Positions 1 through 6,755 are shown, counted from the stretch's first letter. The stretch is 13,164 nt of DNA from Oscillospiraceae bacterium (GCA_016296485.1 JAEDJF010000037.1:1-13164); one strand, 5' to 3'. The notes: generated from the letters alone by a model not told the origin. Made by a program: numbers and translations.

Positions 1-1
1 C

Positions 2-172
2 GACGAGCCCACCACCGGTCTTGACCCCGAATCAAGGCTCGCCGCCGAGAAAACGATAGAAAATATCGAATGTGATATTCTGCTTGTGGCGATGCACGAA
101 TATTCTCCAGAATTTCTGGAACATTTTAATAGGGTTATCGAAGTGAAAAACGGCGAAATATATGAAAGATAA
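2..172 (+). CDS. ABC transporter ATP-binding protein, C-terminal end (partial)
   Basis: The frame enters the window already open and gives 56 residues before TAA. It begins with the end of a Walker B motif and the D-loop (DEPTTGLDPES). About 25 residues on, a VAMHEY segment supplies the switch (H-loop) histidine. The tail is the usual strand 'VIEVKNGEIYER'. This is the last quarter of an ABC nucleotide-binding domain, which hydrolyses ATP to drive transport at the membrane. The stop is followed within a few bases by an intrinsic terminator, so it is the last gene of its transcript. The Walker A, Q-loop and signature motifs lie upstream of the window, so neither the substrate nor an importer/exporter assignment can be read. 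The family call is sure; the function is not. Confidence 0.9.
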   Translation, partial: DEPTTGLDPESRLAAEKTIENIECDILLVAMHEYSPEFLEHFNRVIEVKNGEIYER

Positions 173-203
173 AAAAGGACCGGACTTTGTTCCGGTTCTT
201 TTT
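171..203 (+). terminator. Intrinsic terminator of the ABC transporter gene
   Basis: An 8-bp stem (177-184 with 191-198, one G-U pair) closes a 6-nt loop (ctttgt). It is followed by five T residues at 199-203 and preceded by an A run. It overlaps the stop codon region of the upstream gene and ends that transcript. Confidence 0.88.
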
Positions 204-215
204 ATATGACCCTTG

Positions 216-245
216 TTTACAAACTGCGTCCGTTTATGCTATAAT
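216..245 (+). promoter_or_regulatory. Sigma-A type promoter for the DUF2284 gene
   Basis: The -35 hexamer TTTACA (216-221) is followed by an 18-bp spacer and a perfect -10 TATAAT (240-245). A TG dinucleotide at 237-238 gives an extended -10. Transcription would start near 252, some 28 bases before the ATG at 280. Confidence 0.75.
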
Positions 246-279
246 TATTTGACAAATTTTTTAATCAAAGGTGCGGAAA

Positions 280-885
280 ATGAGACGTTTTAAAAAGGCA
301 AAAGGAATAAACTCCATTGAGCGGGACTACAAACGAGTGCTTGTTGACGACTACGTAAAGGACTTCGTAGAAGTCGACAGGTTTATCGAGTGCTGCAAAG
401 CCTGTCCCAACTACAATACGAAATGGTCCTGCCCTCCATACAATTTCAGCGTAATGGAGAGATTCTGGAACAAATATAAATATATCCACCTTTTTGCTTT
501 TAAAATGTATTTTGATAAAAGCCTTGTGGAAAACGGTATGACCCCGGAGGAAGTGGACTCCTTCGTAATGGGTATCCGCCATCAGAACTACATAATGGCA
601 AGCCGATGGATTCTCGATATGGAAAAGGCGAACCCCGGTTCTTTCGCCCTTGACGGCGGACATTGCGCAAAATGCAAAAGATGCACCCGCCCGAAGGGCA
701 AGCCCTGCCGATATGAGGATGAAATCCGTCCGGCAATAGACGCCATCGGCGGAAACCTTGTCAAAACTGCGGAGGAGATTTTCGGAACGAAAATTCTTTG
801 GATTGAAAACGGAAAAGCTCCGGAATATTTTCTCTTTATCGTTGGTCTTTTAAGTAATTCCGAAGAAATCGTAATTGAGGATTGA
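280..885 (+). CDS. DUF2284-type cysteine-rich predicted metal-binding protein
   Basis: 201 residues. Cysteines occur in two clusters: C38, C39, C42 and C51 in the form CCxxCP...WSCPPY, then C129, C132, C135 and C143 in the form CxxCxxC...GKPC. This arrangement, with the following 'RPAIDAIGGN' segment, matches what I know of the DUF2284 family of predicted metal or Fe-S binding proteins. No enzymatic activity is established for it. No membrane segment or signal peptide is visible, so it should be cytoplasmic. ATG 280 is chosen over the in-frame GTG 271 because AAAGGTG (267-273) sits 6 nt upstream of it. It is the first gene of a two-gene unit, and the next ATG lies 11 bp after its stop. The clusters suggest one or two iron-sulfur sites, but that is inference. 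Confidence 0.85.
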   Translation: MRRFKKAKGINSIERDYKRVLVDDYVKDFVEVDRFIECCKACPNYNTKWSCPPYNFSVMERFWNKYKYIHLFAFKMYFDKSLVENGMTPEEVDSFVMGIRHQNYIMASRWILDMEKANPGSFALDGGHCAKCKRCTRPKGKPCRYEDEIRPAIDAIGGNLVKTAEEIFGTKILWIENGKAPEYFLFIVGLLSNSEEIVIED

Positions 886-896
886 GGGCGAAACCG

Positions 897-1673
897 ATGG
901 ATTACATGGAAGCAATAGCCAGACTAAACGGTATGCAAAAAGACGAGCTTGAAACCGAGTTTAAATCAGCCGAAGGCGAGCGGGACGGCAGCGCCGATAT
1001 TTTGAAAAGAATCGTCGGAAGCGTTTTTTCTGCCTCAAAAGAGATTAAAGTCGAAGAGCTTTACAGGGTGGTTATAAACGGAGAAAAGCCTCTTGAGGAC
1101 TACGGCTCTTTTTGGGAAGCCGACGGCGGATATGTAACCCTCTGCTCCGACCCGATAACGCCTTTTCTTGACAATGAGATAAAAGAGGGCTCGGTTGCAA
1201 CTCTTATAACGTATAGGAAAGCCGTTTACGAAAATCCCCTTGGGCTTATGCTCCAGGGTTTCCCGGAAAACTCCTCCGTTTTCAATATTCTTGAAAAGGA
1301 CGGGCTTTCCGAAAACGGAAAGGAAAACTATCTTGCGATTTGTTCGTTCATAAGAAAAGAGCTTGAAAACTGCAAACCCGGCTGCGTGTTTATTGAAAAC
1401 GTGAAATCAGCTTTGGAGGACGGCGCGCCGTCGGACGCGTACTGCTATTCCATTAGCGGAGCGGAGTACTGCGCTTTTAAGCCGGATTACGCAAAGATTT
1501 ATTACCGCCCGACCAGCAGTATCCTTTGCCGACTTGTGTCGGCAGACGAGGACGAAGTAAAAATCGAGCCCCTTATGCACAACAGTTCCACAATCTCTGA
1601 CGGCGCTGAAATCGAGTACGACGATTTCGGCGAGGTCGGGAACTTCACTTTTGAAATGGCAGATTACAGATAA
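897..1673 (+). CDS. Unrecognised acidic soluble protein
   Basis: 258 residues. I do not recognise the family. The protein is rich in Glu and Asp, has scattered cysteines (for example a 'SILCRL' segment near residue 210), and shows no signal peptide, membrane helix or obvious catalytic motif. It has alternating strand-like stretches, such as 'GYVTLCSDPITPFL' and 'GSVATLITYRKAVY', that suggest a mixed alpha/beta fold. ATG 897 is preferred to the in-frame TTG at 882, which overlaps the upstream stop, because GAGGG (884-888) lies 8 nt before ATG 897. It follows the DUF2284 gene by 11 bp on the same transcript, so the two may act together. Its stop is 31 bases before a strong terminator. The reading frame is secure; the function is unknown. 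Confidence 0.8.
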   Translation: MDYMEAIARLNGMQKDELETEFKSAEGERDGSADILKRIVGSVFSASKEIKVEELYRVVINGEKPLEDYGSFWEADGGYVTLCSDPITPFLDNEIKEGSVATLITYRKAVYENPLGLMLQGFPENSSVFNILEKDGLSENGKENYLAICSFIRKELENCKPGCVFIENVKSALEDGAPSDAYCYSISGAEYCAFKPDYAKIYYRPTSSILCRLVSADEDEVKIEPLMHNSSTISDGAEIEYDDFGEVGNFTFEMADYR

Positions 1674-1695
1674 CTAAATAATATAATATATAATA

Positions 1696-1730
1696 CAAAA
1701 AAGCTCCCGCCGACGGCGGGAACTTTTTTA
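1696..1730. terminator. Bidirectional intrinsic terminator between convergent genes
   Basis: A 7-bp GC-rich stem (1705-1711 with 1715-1721) closes a GAC loop. It is flanked by an A run on the left and a T run (1724-1730) on the right, so it works in both directions. It serves the plus-strand pair ending at 1673 and the minus-strand gene ending at 1745. Confidence 0.9.
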
Positions 1731-1744
1731 CTTTTAGATTATTT

Positions 1745-2086
1745 TTACCTTGCGAAGAAATGCCCGAGTCTTTTTTTGTTGTTTGCCATTCTCATCACGT
1801 ACCCAACGACAAAAACGACGAGGGAAATTATCGCGATGATGTTCGTAAGGGCTATGCTGCTGTCCATAAAAGTAGCGGAGAGACCGAAGATGATGAGCCC
1901 GGTTCCGACGATGGTGTCGGCTTTCGCCTCCGTGTCGCACCATTTGTTGTACTCGTCCATCTTTTTGGAGCTTTTGAGCCTTTTGTTTACTTCGTAGGGA
2001 ATGGCTTTTCTTCGTCTTGTGTTTTTTGCCATTCCGAGAAACACTATCCCGACAATAAGACCGAGGGCAAGATATACGTAGTTCAT
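1745..2086 (-). CDS. Small membrane protein of unknown function
   Basis: 113 residues with three likely membrane segments: near residues 3-19, 58-75 and 78-98. The loop between the first two is charged and Lys/Arg rich ('KNTRRRKAIPYEVNKRLKSSKK'-like, residues 21-42) and should lie inside the cell. The tail is basic (RMANNKKRLGHFFAR). The layout recalls small clostridial membrane proteins of the DUF3784 kind, but I see no defining motif and do not assign the family. ATG 2086 is chosen because GGAGGA (2098-2093) lies 6 nt upstream. Longer in-frame versions have no ribosome binding site. It has its own promoter and is transcribed convergently to the DUF2284 unit, so it is probably monocistronic. 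Confidence 0.75.
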   Translation of the reverse strand: MNYVYLALGLIVGIVFLGMAKNTRRRKAIPYEVNKRLKSSKKMDEYNKWCDTEAKADTIVGTGLIIFGLSATFMDSSIALTNIIAIISLVVFVVGYVMRMANNKKRLGHFFAR

Positions 2087-2116
2087 TTTATTTCCTCCGA
2101 AATATATGCTGGGTCT

Positions 2117-2145
2117 ATTATATCGCAAAATCGGCGCTAATTAAA
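2117..2145 (-). promoter_or_regulatory. Promoter of the small membrane protein gene
   Basis: Read on the minus strand, a perfect TATAAT (2122-2117) lies about 30 bases before the start codon. A weak -35 (TTTAAT or TTAATT) is placed 16-17 bp further upstream. The -10 is convincing and the -35 is poor. Confidence 0.6.
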
Positions 2146-2225
2146 GAGCTTTGCAGCAATTATTTCAAAAAAAGTTTAAACTGAATTTTTGTGCTAAAAC
2201 CCGTTTTTATATTGAACAAAAACTG

Positions 2226-2251
2226 TGCTCAAAAACAAAGCCGATTGAGCA
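2226..2251. repeat. Inverted repeat TGCTCAA-N12-TTGAGCA upstream of the MATE gene
   Basis: Two perfect 7-base arms (2226-2232 and 2245-2251) are separated by 12 bases. The repeat ends 26 bases before the -35 of the putative MATE promoter. It could be a regulator binding site. No T run follows, so it is not a terminator. Confidence 0.45.
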
Positions 2252-2276
2252 TTTTGGCAGAATCACTTTTAAGCTA

Positions 2277-2305
2277 TTGATATTGCATAAAAATAGATTT
2301 ATCAT
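2277..2305 (+). promoter_or_regulatory. Putative promoter of the MATE gene
   Basis: The -35 TTGATA (2277-2282), a 17-bp spacer and the -10 TATCAT (2300-2305) give a start near 2312, about 27 bases before the ATG at 2339. Confidence 0.55.
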
Positions 2306-2338
2306 TTTATACATAATTGCGTGAAAGGGGGCGGGCGT

Positions 2339-3694
2339 ATGGCTGAAAAAAACGGAGAAGTCCTTATGACGGAGGGCAGCATTTGGAAACATATAGTGAA
2401 ATTCGCCCTTCCGCTTGCCCTCGGCTACCTTTTCCAGCAGCTTTATACAACCGTTGACAGCGTCGTCGTCGGAAACATCGTTGGAAAAGCCGCCCTTGCG
2501 GCTGTCGGCACGACTACCCCTATAATCAATACTCTTATCGGCTTTTTTACCGGTCTTGCCACAGGCGCCAGCGTAATAATCGCCAAAAACTTCGGCGCGC
2601 AAAATGAGGAAAAGGTAGAAAAAGCAGTTCATACGGCTATTCTTCTTGTCTTTATTTTCAGTATTTTTGCGACAGCTCTGGGAGTATTTATGGTTCCGTA
2701 TATGCTGCGCTTTATGTCAACGCCTGATGACGTTTTCGCGGAGGCTACCGTATATCTAAAAATTTATTTCGGCGGAATTTCCTCCGTAATGATTTACAAT
2801 ATGGGCGCGGCGATACTCCGCGCCGTGGGCGACTCGAAACGCCCGCTCTATTACCTTATATGTTCGTCGGCGATAAATATAGTTTTTGACATTCTGTTTG
2901 TAAAGACCTTTGAAATGGGCGTTGCGGGAGCTGCCTATGCTACGATTCTTTCACAGATTGTCTCGGCGGTGCTCGTGCTAACTTCGCTTACGCTTTCTAA
3001 AGGAATGTACCGCCTTAAATGGAACAGGCTTTCAATTTCCTTGCCGATTCTTAAAGAAATTCTTTATATCGGAATGCCCACTGCGCTTCAGCAAAGCCTT
3101 ACTTCTTTTTCAAACGTATTTGTCCAGTCTTACATAAACGTTTTCGGAACGTCGGTAATGGCGGGCTGGTCGGCGTACCTTAAGCTGGACCAGTTTGTTG
3201 TGATTCCGATGAACAGCATTTCAATGGGAATAACTACTTTTGCCGGTCAAAACCTCGGGGCAAGAAGCGTCGAGCGTTTTGGAAAGGGCACAAAAATCGC
3301 AACAGTTATGGCCGTTGCCGCGACGGCCTCTCTTGTTGCGGTGCTTGTTGTTTTCGCCCCGCAGCTCATTATGCTGTTTAACCGTGAACCGGAAGTAGTG
3401 GAGTACGGCGCATATCTGCTGCGCCTTTTGACGCCGTTTTACGTATTTTGCGCGGTGAATATAGTTGTTTCCGGCGCGCTTTGCGGCGCAGGAGAAACGC
3501 GCCTTCCGACGGCGATAAAGTTTTTCTCCTTCGTAATTTTCCGCCAGATATATCTTTACTTTATATCTAAAACCTTTGATTCGCTTTTCTGGGTGGTAAT
3601 GGGCTATCCCATCGGCTGGATATTGAGCGCGGTATTTATTACGATTTATTACCTTGCAAAAAGACATGAAATTACCGGAAAATTTTATGCCTGA
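2339..3694 (+). CDS. MATE family multidrug/cation efflux transporter
   Basis: 451 residues, the usual MATE length. About twelve hydrophobic helices fall into two homologous halves: the N half opens with 'ALPLALGYLFQQLYTTVDSV' and the C half with 'IGMPTALQQSLTSFSNVFVQ'. Conserved family features include 'VVVGNIVGKAALAAVG' and 'GxxTGASVIIAKNFGA' in the first half and 'GITTFAGQNLGA' in the second. MATE pumps export cationic compounds or drugs across the inner membrane in exchange for Na+ or H+; the substrate cannot be told here. ATG 2339 is preferred to GTG 2321 because AAAGGGGG (2324-2331) lies 7 nt before it. The gene has its own putative promoter and ends just before a 23-bp hairpin terminator, so it is probably transcribed alone. 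Confidence 0.93.
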   Translation: MAEKNGEVLMTEGSIWKHIVKFALPLALGYLFQQLYTTVDSVVVGNIVGKAALAAVGTTTPIINTLIGFFTGLATGASVIIAKNFGAQNEEKVEKAVHTAILLVFIFSIFATALGVFMVPYMLRFMSTPDDVFAEATVYLKIYFGGISSVMIYNMGAAILRAVGDSKRPLYYLICSSAINIVFDILFVKTFEMGVAGAAYATILSQIVSAVLVLTSLTLSKGMYRLKWNRLSISLPILKEILYIGMPTALQQSLTSFSNVFVQSYINVFGTSVMAGWSAYLKLDQFVVIPMNSISMGITTFAGQNLGARSVERFGKGTKIATVMAVAATASLVAVLVVFAPQLIMLFNREPEVVEYGAYLLRLLTPFYVFCAVNIVVSGALCGAGETRLPTAIKFFSFVIFRQIYLYFISKTFDSLFWVVMGYPIGWILSAVFITIYYLAKRHEITGKFYA

Positions 3695-3697
3695 CGC

Positions 3698-3726
3698 TTT
3701 AAAAGCCTCTCGAAAAATGATACAAT
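3698..3726 (+). promoter_or_regulatory. Putative promoter of the cupin gene, inside a hairpin
   Basis: TTTAAA (3698-3703), a 17-bp spacer and TACAAT (3721-3726) fit a sigma-A promoter. Initiation near 3733 would yield an mRNA lacking the left arm of the hairpin at 3701-3754, leaving the ribosome binding site at 3744-3749 exposed. Confidence 0.5.
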
Positions 3727-3755
3727 ATATGTATCATTTATTCGGGAGGCTTTTT
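3701..3755 (+). terminator. Long hairpin terminator of the MATE gene overlapping the cupin RBS
   Basis: A 23-bp stem pairs 3701-3723 with 3731-3754, with one G-U pair and one bulged A at 3740. The loop is 7 nt (aatatat) and the right arm ends in TTTTT (3751-3755). It is placed 6 bases after the MATE stop and acts as its terminator. The right arm contains GGGAGG (3744-3749), the ribosome binding site of the next gene. Confidence 0.8.
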
Positions 3756-3757
3756 CT

Positions 3758-4255
3758 TTGTATACGGGAAAATACTTTATTGAAAAACTCGGACTCAAAC
3801 CGCATCCGGAGGGCGGGTACTATAAAGAGTGCCTTAAATCCAAGGACATTATAGACGCTTCGGCTGTAAGCTCAGATTTCGACGGAGAGCGGAAGCTTTG
3901 GACCAGCATATATTTTCTATTAAAGGATAGGGAGGTTTCCCGCCTCCACCGTCTTAAATCTGATGAAATATGGTACTTCCATTCGGGAACGCCGCTGGCG
4001 GTCTATATCATAAATAAAAACGGCGAGCTTAAACGGGTTAAACTCGGGCTCGACGTTGAAAGGGGAGAACAGCCCCAGATTCTTGTTCCGAAAGGCTCGG
4101 TTTTCGGGGCGGAGACGGACGGAACGGGTTATTCTCTTGTGGGCTGTATGGTGGCTCCCGGCTTTGAGTTCGGTGATTTTGAACTTCCGGAAAGGGAAGA
4201 ACTGCTTTCGGCTTATCCCCAGCACGAATTTTTAATAAAAAAGCTCACTAAGTAA
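3758..4255 (+). CDS. Cupin superfamily protein, DUF985 (Cupin_5) type
   Basis: 165 residues, full family length. Signature stretches appear in order: 'LGLKPHPEGGYYKE' (11-24), 'SIYFLLKDREVSRLHRLKSDEIW' region (50-72), 'ILVPKGSVFGAE' (108-119) and 'LVGCMVAPGFEFGDFEL' (127-143). His64, Glu70 and His75 are candidate metal or substrate ligands of the single beta-barrel. Members are soluble and mostly uncharacterised; some are annotated as sugar-nucleotide epimerase-like, so no reaction is claimed. The start is TTG 3758: GGGAGG (3744-3749) lies 8 nt upstream, and the conserved N-terminus begins within ten residues of it. The RBS is sequestered in any readthrough transcript from the MATE gene. The stop abuts a convergent gene with no terminator between them. 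Confidence 0.88.
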   Translation: MYTGKYFIEKLGLKPHPEGGYYKECLKSKDIIDASAVSSDFDGERKLWTSIYFLLKDREVSRLHRLKSDEIWYFHSGTPLAVYIINKNGELKRVKLGLDVERGEQPQILVPKGSVFGAETDGTGYSLVGCMVAPGFEFGDFELPEREELLSAYPQHEFLIKKLTK

Positions 4256-4516
4256 TCAAAGCAAAAAGAGCCCAACGGCAACTCCAGCGCCGGCGGACAG
4301 AGCCATTTTGATAAACAGCTTTGCGTTGTCCCAAGTTAAAATCCGACGGCGGTATTTTAACGCGCAGGGGTCGGAAACGTATTTTTCGGCTTGGCTTTCG
4401 AGCACGGAATCGGGTTCCGAGCGGCGCTCGTCGCTCACAAAAAACAGTATCTTTTCAAAATATCCCCCTTCAACGTTGTTTATTTCTATTATCTTTTTGT
4501 TTACTCCACGCAGCAT
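4256..4516 (-). CDS. Small hypothetical protein with a C-terminal membrane segment
   Basis: 86 residues. The N-terminal part (MLRGVNKKIIEINNVEGGYFEKILFFV, residues 1-27, quoted as landmarks MLRGVNKK and YFEKILFFV) looks like a short beta-strand pair. It resembles small uncharacterised proteins I associate with Clostridia, though I cannot name a family. The middle is charged. Residues 67-86 (from KLFIKMAL to VGLFLL) are hydrophobic and would form a C-terminal membrane anchor. ATG 4516 is chosen because GGAGGTG (4533-4527) lies upstream, although the 10-nt spacing is slightly long. The in-frame ATG at 4537 has no ribosome binding site. The stop TCA/TGA directly touches the stop of the cupin gene on the other strand. 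Function unknown. Confidence 0.65.
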   Translation of the reverse strand: MLRGVNKKIIEINNVEGGYFEKILFFVSDERRSEPDSVLESQAEKYVSDPCALKYRRRILTWDNAKLFIKMALSAGAGVAVGLFLL

Positions 4517-4895
4517 AATATAAGCGCACCTCCACATACAATATATCTACCTATATTTTTTTAAAAGAGGCTGGATTTATACGCTGAAAAAGGCAAAATT
4601 TTCGGAAATTAAGCTTTATACAGATAGTAGATTATTTTGAATGAGCATGTTGAAAACTCTGTAGAAAAAGTTGAAAACCTATGCCAAAAACTCGTGGTTT
4701 AATGGGAAATAGAGGGTTTTCGTGCTGTTGAAAGACAAAAATTGTAATCATACAAAAAGTTTAGTAGACTTTACGTACAAAAAATATGAGCACGATGCTC
4801 AAACTTTAAACCCAAAAATCGCCCTAATGCTCAATAACAAATGCCCGCAGGAAACGGACAAAAAACTACTTTTAAAGAGGTAAAAACAAGGACTT
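4517..4895. other. Gene-free stretch upstream of ogg
   Basis: About 380 AT-rich bases without a credible gene. It contains two perfect GTTGAAAAC copies 21 bp apart (4649-4657, 4670-4678), with a partial third at 4727-4733, and an inverted repeat at 4787-4801. A weak promoter-like pair, TTGTAA-17-TAGACT, is near 4744. Short ATG-initiated frames here (for example from 4641, 4787 and 4827) run for only 7-18 codons without a ribosome binding site. The left end must also carry the promoter of the minus-strand gene at 4516. Confidence 0.5.
4787..4801. repeat. Short inverted repeat TGAGCA-CGA-TGCTCA
   Basis: Perfect 6-base arms lie around a 3-base centre, about 95 bases before the ogg start. The same TGAGCA/TGCTCA half-site occurs in the inverted repeat ahead of the MATE gene at 2226-2251. 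It has no T run, so an operator or small hairpin is more likely than a terminator. Confidence 0.4.
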
Positions 4896-5738
4896 ATGAA
4901 AACCGAAAAAACAAGCGAAGGAATAAAAATAACGGAAATAAGCGGACTTTCCCTTCCGGAGACCCTCGACTGCGGACAGTGCTTTCGCTGGAGAGCCGAT
5001 GAAAGCGGAAACTGGCACGGAGTTGTAAAAGGGGTGCATCGCTTCATAAGACCGGAGGCGGACGGAATAACGATTCTTGGCGCGAGCGAAGATGAGTTTA
5101 ACTCAATTTGGTACGACTATTTCGATTTCGGAAGAGATTACGATTTGCTGAAAAACGATTTTTCGGCGAATGAAATGCTTCGGGATGCCTGCGCTTTTGC
5201 GCCGGGAATAAGAGTCCTTCATCAGGAACCCTGGGAAGCCTTTATAACCTTTATCATCAGCCAAAACAACAACATAGCAAGAATCAAGGGTATAGTTGAA
5301 AGGCTTTGCGCCGCTTTCGGCGAAGAAATCGAAGAGGGCGTTTACGCCTTCCCGACGCCGAAAGCCCTTGCCGAAGCGCCGACTAAAAGATTTACGGCGC
5401 TCGGCTGCGGCTACCGCGCCGACTATATTTCCAGCGCTTCCAAAGAGGTGTACGAGGGTACGCTTGATTTGGAAAGCCTTAAAACGGCGCCGCTCGGCGA
5501 AGCCCGCGAGCGGCTTTTAAAGGTCCACGGCGTTGGTCCGAAGGTTGCGGACTGCGTGCTGCTTTACGGTCTCGGACGGGCGGAGCGCTGTCCTGCGGAC
5601 GTTTGGATGAAGCGCGTTTTGAGCGCCCTCGGCGGGGATATGCCCGAATGTGTGTCAAATTATGCCGGAATTGCCCAGCAGTTTTTATTCCATTATGCAC
5701 GAAATTACCCGGAAAAGTTTGTTGAAAACAAAGCGTAA
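4896..5738 (+). CDS. ogg: 8-oxoguanine DNA glycosylase/AP lyase, Ogg1 type
   Basis: 280 residues. The N-terminal OGG domain includes 'LDCGQCFRW' (24-32). The helical base-excision core includes 'FIISQNNNIARIKGIVERL' (119-137). A helix-hairpin-helix follows, 'LLKVHGVGPKVADCVLLYGL' (207-226), and then 'CPADVWMKR'. By comparison with human OGG1, Lys216 in GVGPK is the Schiff-base lysine and Asp235 in PADVW is the catalytic aspartate; both are present. The enzyme removes oxidised guanine from DNA and nicks the abasic site, the first step of base excision repair. ATG 4896 is the first in-frame ATG. AAAGAGGT (4874-4881) or AAGGA (4888-4892) could serve it, and neither has ideal spacing. The gene seems to stand alone, since aldolase has its own promoter downstream. 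Confidence 0.93.
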   Translation: MKTEKTSEGIKITEISGLSLPETLDCGQCFRWRADESGNWHGVVKGVHRFIRPEADGITILGASEDEFNSIWYDYFDFGRDYDLLKNDFSANEMLRDACAFAPGIRVLHQEPWEAFITFIISQNNNIARIKGIVERLCAAFGEEIEEGVYAFPTPKALAEAPTKRFTALGCGYRADYISSASKEVYEGTLDLESLKTAPLGEARERLLKVHGVGPKVADCVLLYGLGRAERCPADVWMKRVLSALGGDMPECVSNYAGIAQQFLFHYARNYPEKFVENKA

Positions 5739-5755
5739 AATACATATTGTCTCTA

Positions 5756-5784
5756 TTGAAAAGCGGTCAGATTTGTTATAAAAT
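5756..5784 (+). promoter_or_regulatory. Sigma-A type promoter of the aldolase gene
   Basis: TTGAAA (5756-5761), a 17-bp spacer and TAAAAT (5779-5784) are followed by a transcription start near 5791, about 29 bases before the ATG. This is a strong match and is consistent with a highly expressed glycolytic gene. Confidence 0.75.
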
Positions 5785-5819
5785 AATAATATCAATTTAA
5801 GAAGGAAGGATTGATTACA

Positions 5820-6755
5820 ATGCCGCTTGTCGGAACAAAGGAAATGTTTGCAAAAGCCTACGAAGGAGGCTACGCCATCGGCGCCTTCAACGTAAACAAT
5901 ATGGAAATTATTCAGGGCATCACCGAGGCAGCCGCCGAGGAAAACGCGCCCCTTATTCTTCAGGTTTCCAATGGCGCAAGAAAATACGCAAATCCTATCT
6001 ATCTGAAAAAACTTGTTGAGGCGGCGGTTTATGATACCGGTCTTCCGATAGCTCTCCACCTTGACCACGGCGACAGCTTCGAGCTTTGCAAAGACTGCAT
6101 CGACAACGGTTTCACCTCCGTAATGATTGACGGCTCAAAATACAGCTTCGAGGACAATATTGCCCTTACAAGACAGGTCGTTGAATATGCTCATGCTCAC
6201 GACATCTGCGTCGAGGGCGAGCTCGGAACCCTTGCGGGAATCGAGGACGACGTAAACGTAAGCGCGGAGGATTCCTCCTATACAAGACCGGACCAGGTTG
6301 AAGAGTTCGTCGAGCGCACCGGCGTTGACTCCCTTGCAATCGCCATCGGCACCAGCCACGGCGCATATAAATTCAAACCCGGTCACAAACCGATGCTCCG
6401 CTTCGATATTCTCGAAGAGGTTGAAAAGCGCCTTCCCGGTTTCCCGATAGTCCTCCACGGCTCCTCCTCCGTTCCGCAGGAATGGGTAAAAGTCGTAAAC
6501 GAGTTCGGCGGACAGATGCCCGACGCTATTGGAATCCCCGAGGAGCTCCTTCGTGAAGCGGCAAAAATGGCAGTTTGCAAAATCAATATAGACTCCGACC
6601 TTCGCCTTGTTTGCACCGCTTCCATAAGACAGCATCTTTATGAGCACCCGGATCATTTCGACCCGAGACAGTACCTGAAACCCGCCCGCGAAAACATCAA
6701 AGAGATGGTAAAACACAAAATCGTTGACGTTCTCGGTTGCAACGGAAAGGCTTAA
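5820..6755 (+). CDS. fba: Class II fructose-1,6-bisphosphate aldolase
   Basis: 311 residues, the length of the shorter class II (IIB-type) aldolases. The enzyme interconverts fructose-1,6-bisphosphate with dihydroxyacetone phosphate and glyceraldehyde-3-phosphate in cytoplasmic glycolysis and gluconeogenesis, using Zn2+. Key sites are visible. 'LHLDHGDSFE' holds catalytic Asp82 and zinc ligand His83. 'VEGELG' (131-136) holds Glu134. 'GTSHGAYKF' holds His180 and 'VLHGSS' holds His213, both zinc ligands. 'NIDSDLR' (256-262) binds the substrate phosphate. ATG 5820 is chosen because GAAGGAAGGA (5801-5810) is 9 nt upstream; the in-frame TTG 5811 would have no spacing. The acetyltransferase pseudogene follows 17 bp after the stop without a terminator, so the two share a transcript. 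Confidence 0.97.
   Translation: MPLVGTKEMFAKAYEGGYAIGAFNVNNMEIIQGITEAAAEENAPLILQVSNGARKYANPIYLKKLVEAAVYDTGLPIALHLDHGDSFELCKDCIDNGFTSVMIDGSKYSFEDNIALTRQVVEYAHAHDICVEGELGTLAGIEDDVNVSAEDSSYTRPDQVEEFVERTGVDSLAIAIGTSHGAYKFKPGHKPMLRFDILEEVEKRLPGFPIVLHGSSSVPQEWVKVVNEFGGQMPDAIGIPEELLREAAKMAVCKINIDSDLRLVCTASIRQHLYEHPDHFDPRQYLKPARENIKEMVKHKIVDVLGCNGKA

Noticed and set aside
1760..2140. A plus-strand frame overlapping the small membrane protein
   Set aside because: It has no RBS and no plausible protein character. The minus-strand gene has a GGAGGA site, a TATAAT promoter and clear membrane helices.
4308..4523. Plus-strand frames opposite the small protein at 4516-4256
   Set aside because: No RBS is present and the minus-strand frame has a better start and a membrane anchor.
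4640..4690. Possible DnaA boxes or replication origin
   Set aside because: The strings resemble TGTGGAAAA-type boxes only loosely (CTGTAGAAA), no dnaA, dnaN, rpmH or partition gene is nearby, and the copies are too few.
4827..4883. An 18-codon frame just before ogg (MLNNKCPQ...)
   Set aside because: There is no RBS and no promoter at the right distance; it is expected by chance.
6135..6716. A 193-codon minus-strand frame opposite fba
   Set aside because: It is antisense to the conserved aldolase core, has no RBS or promoter, and its sequence resembles nothing recognisable.
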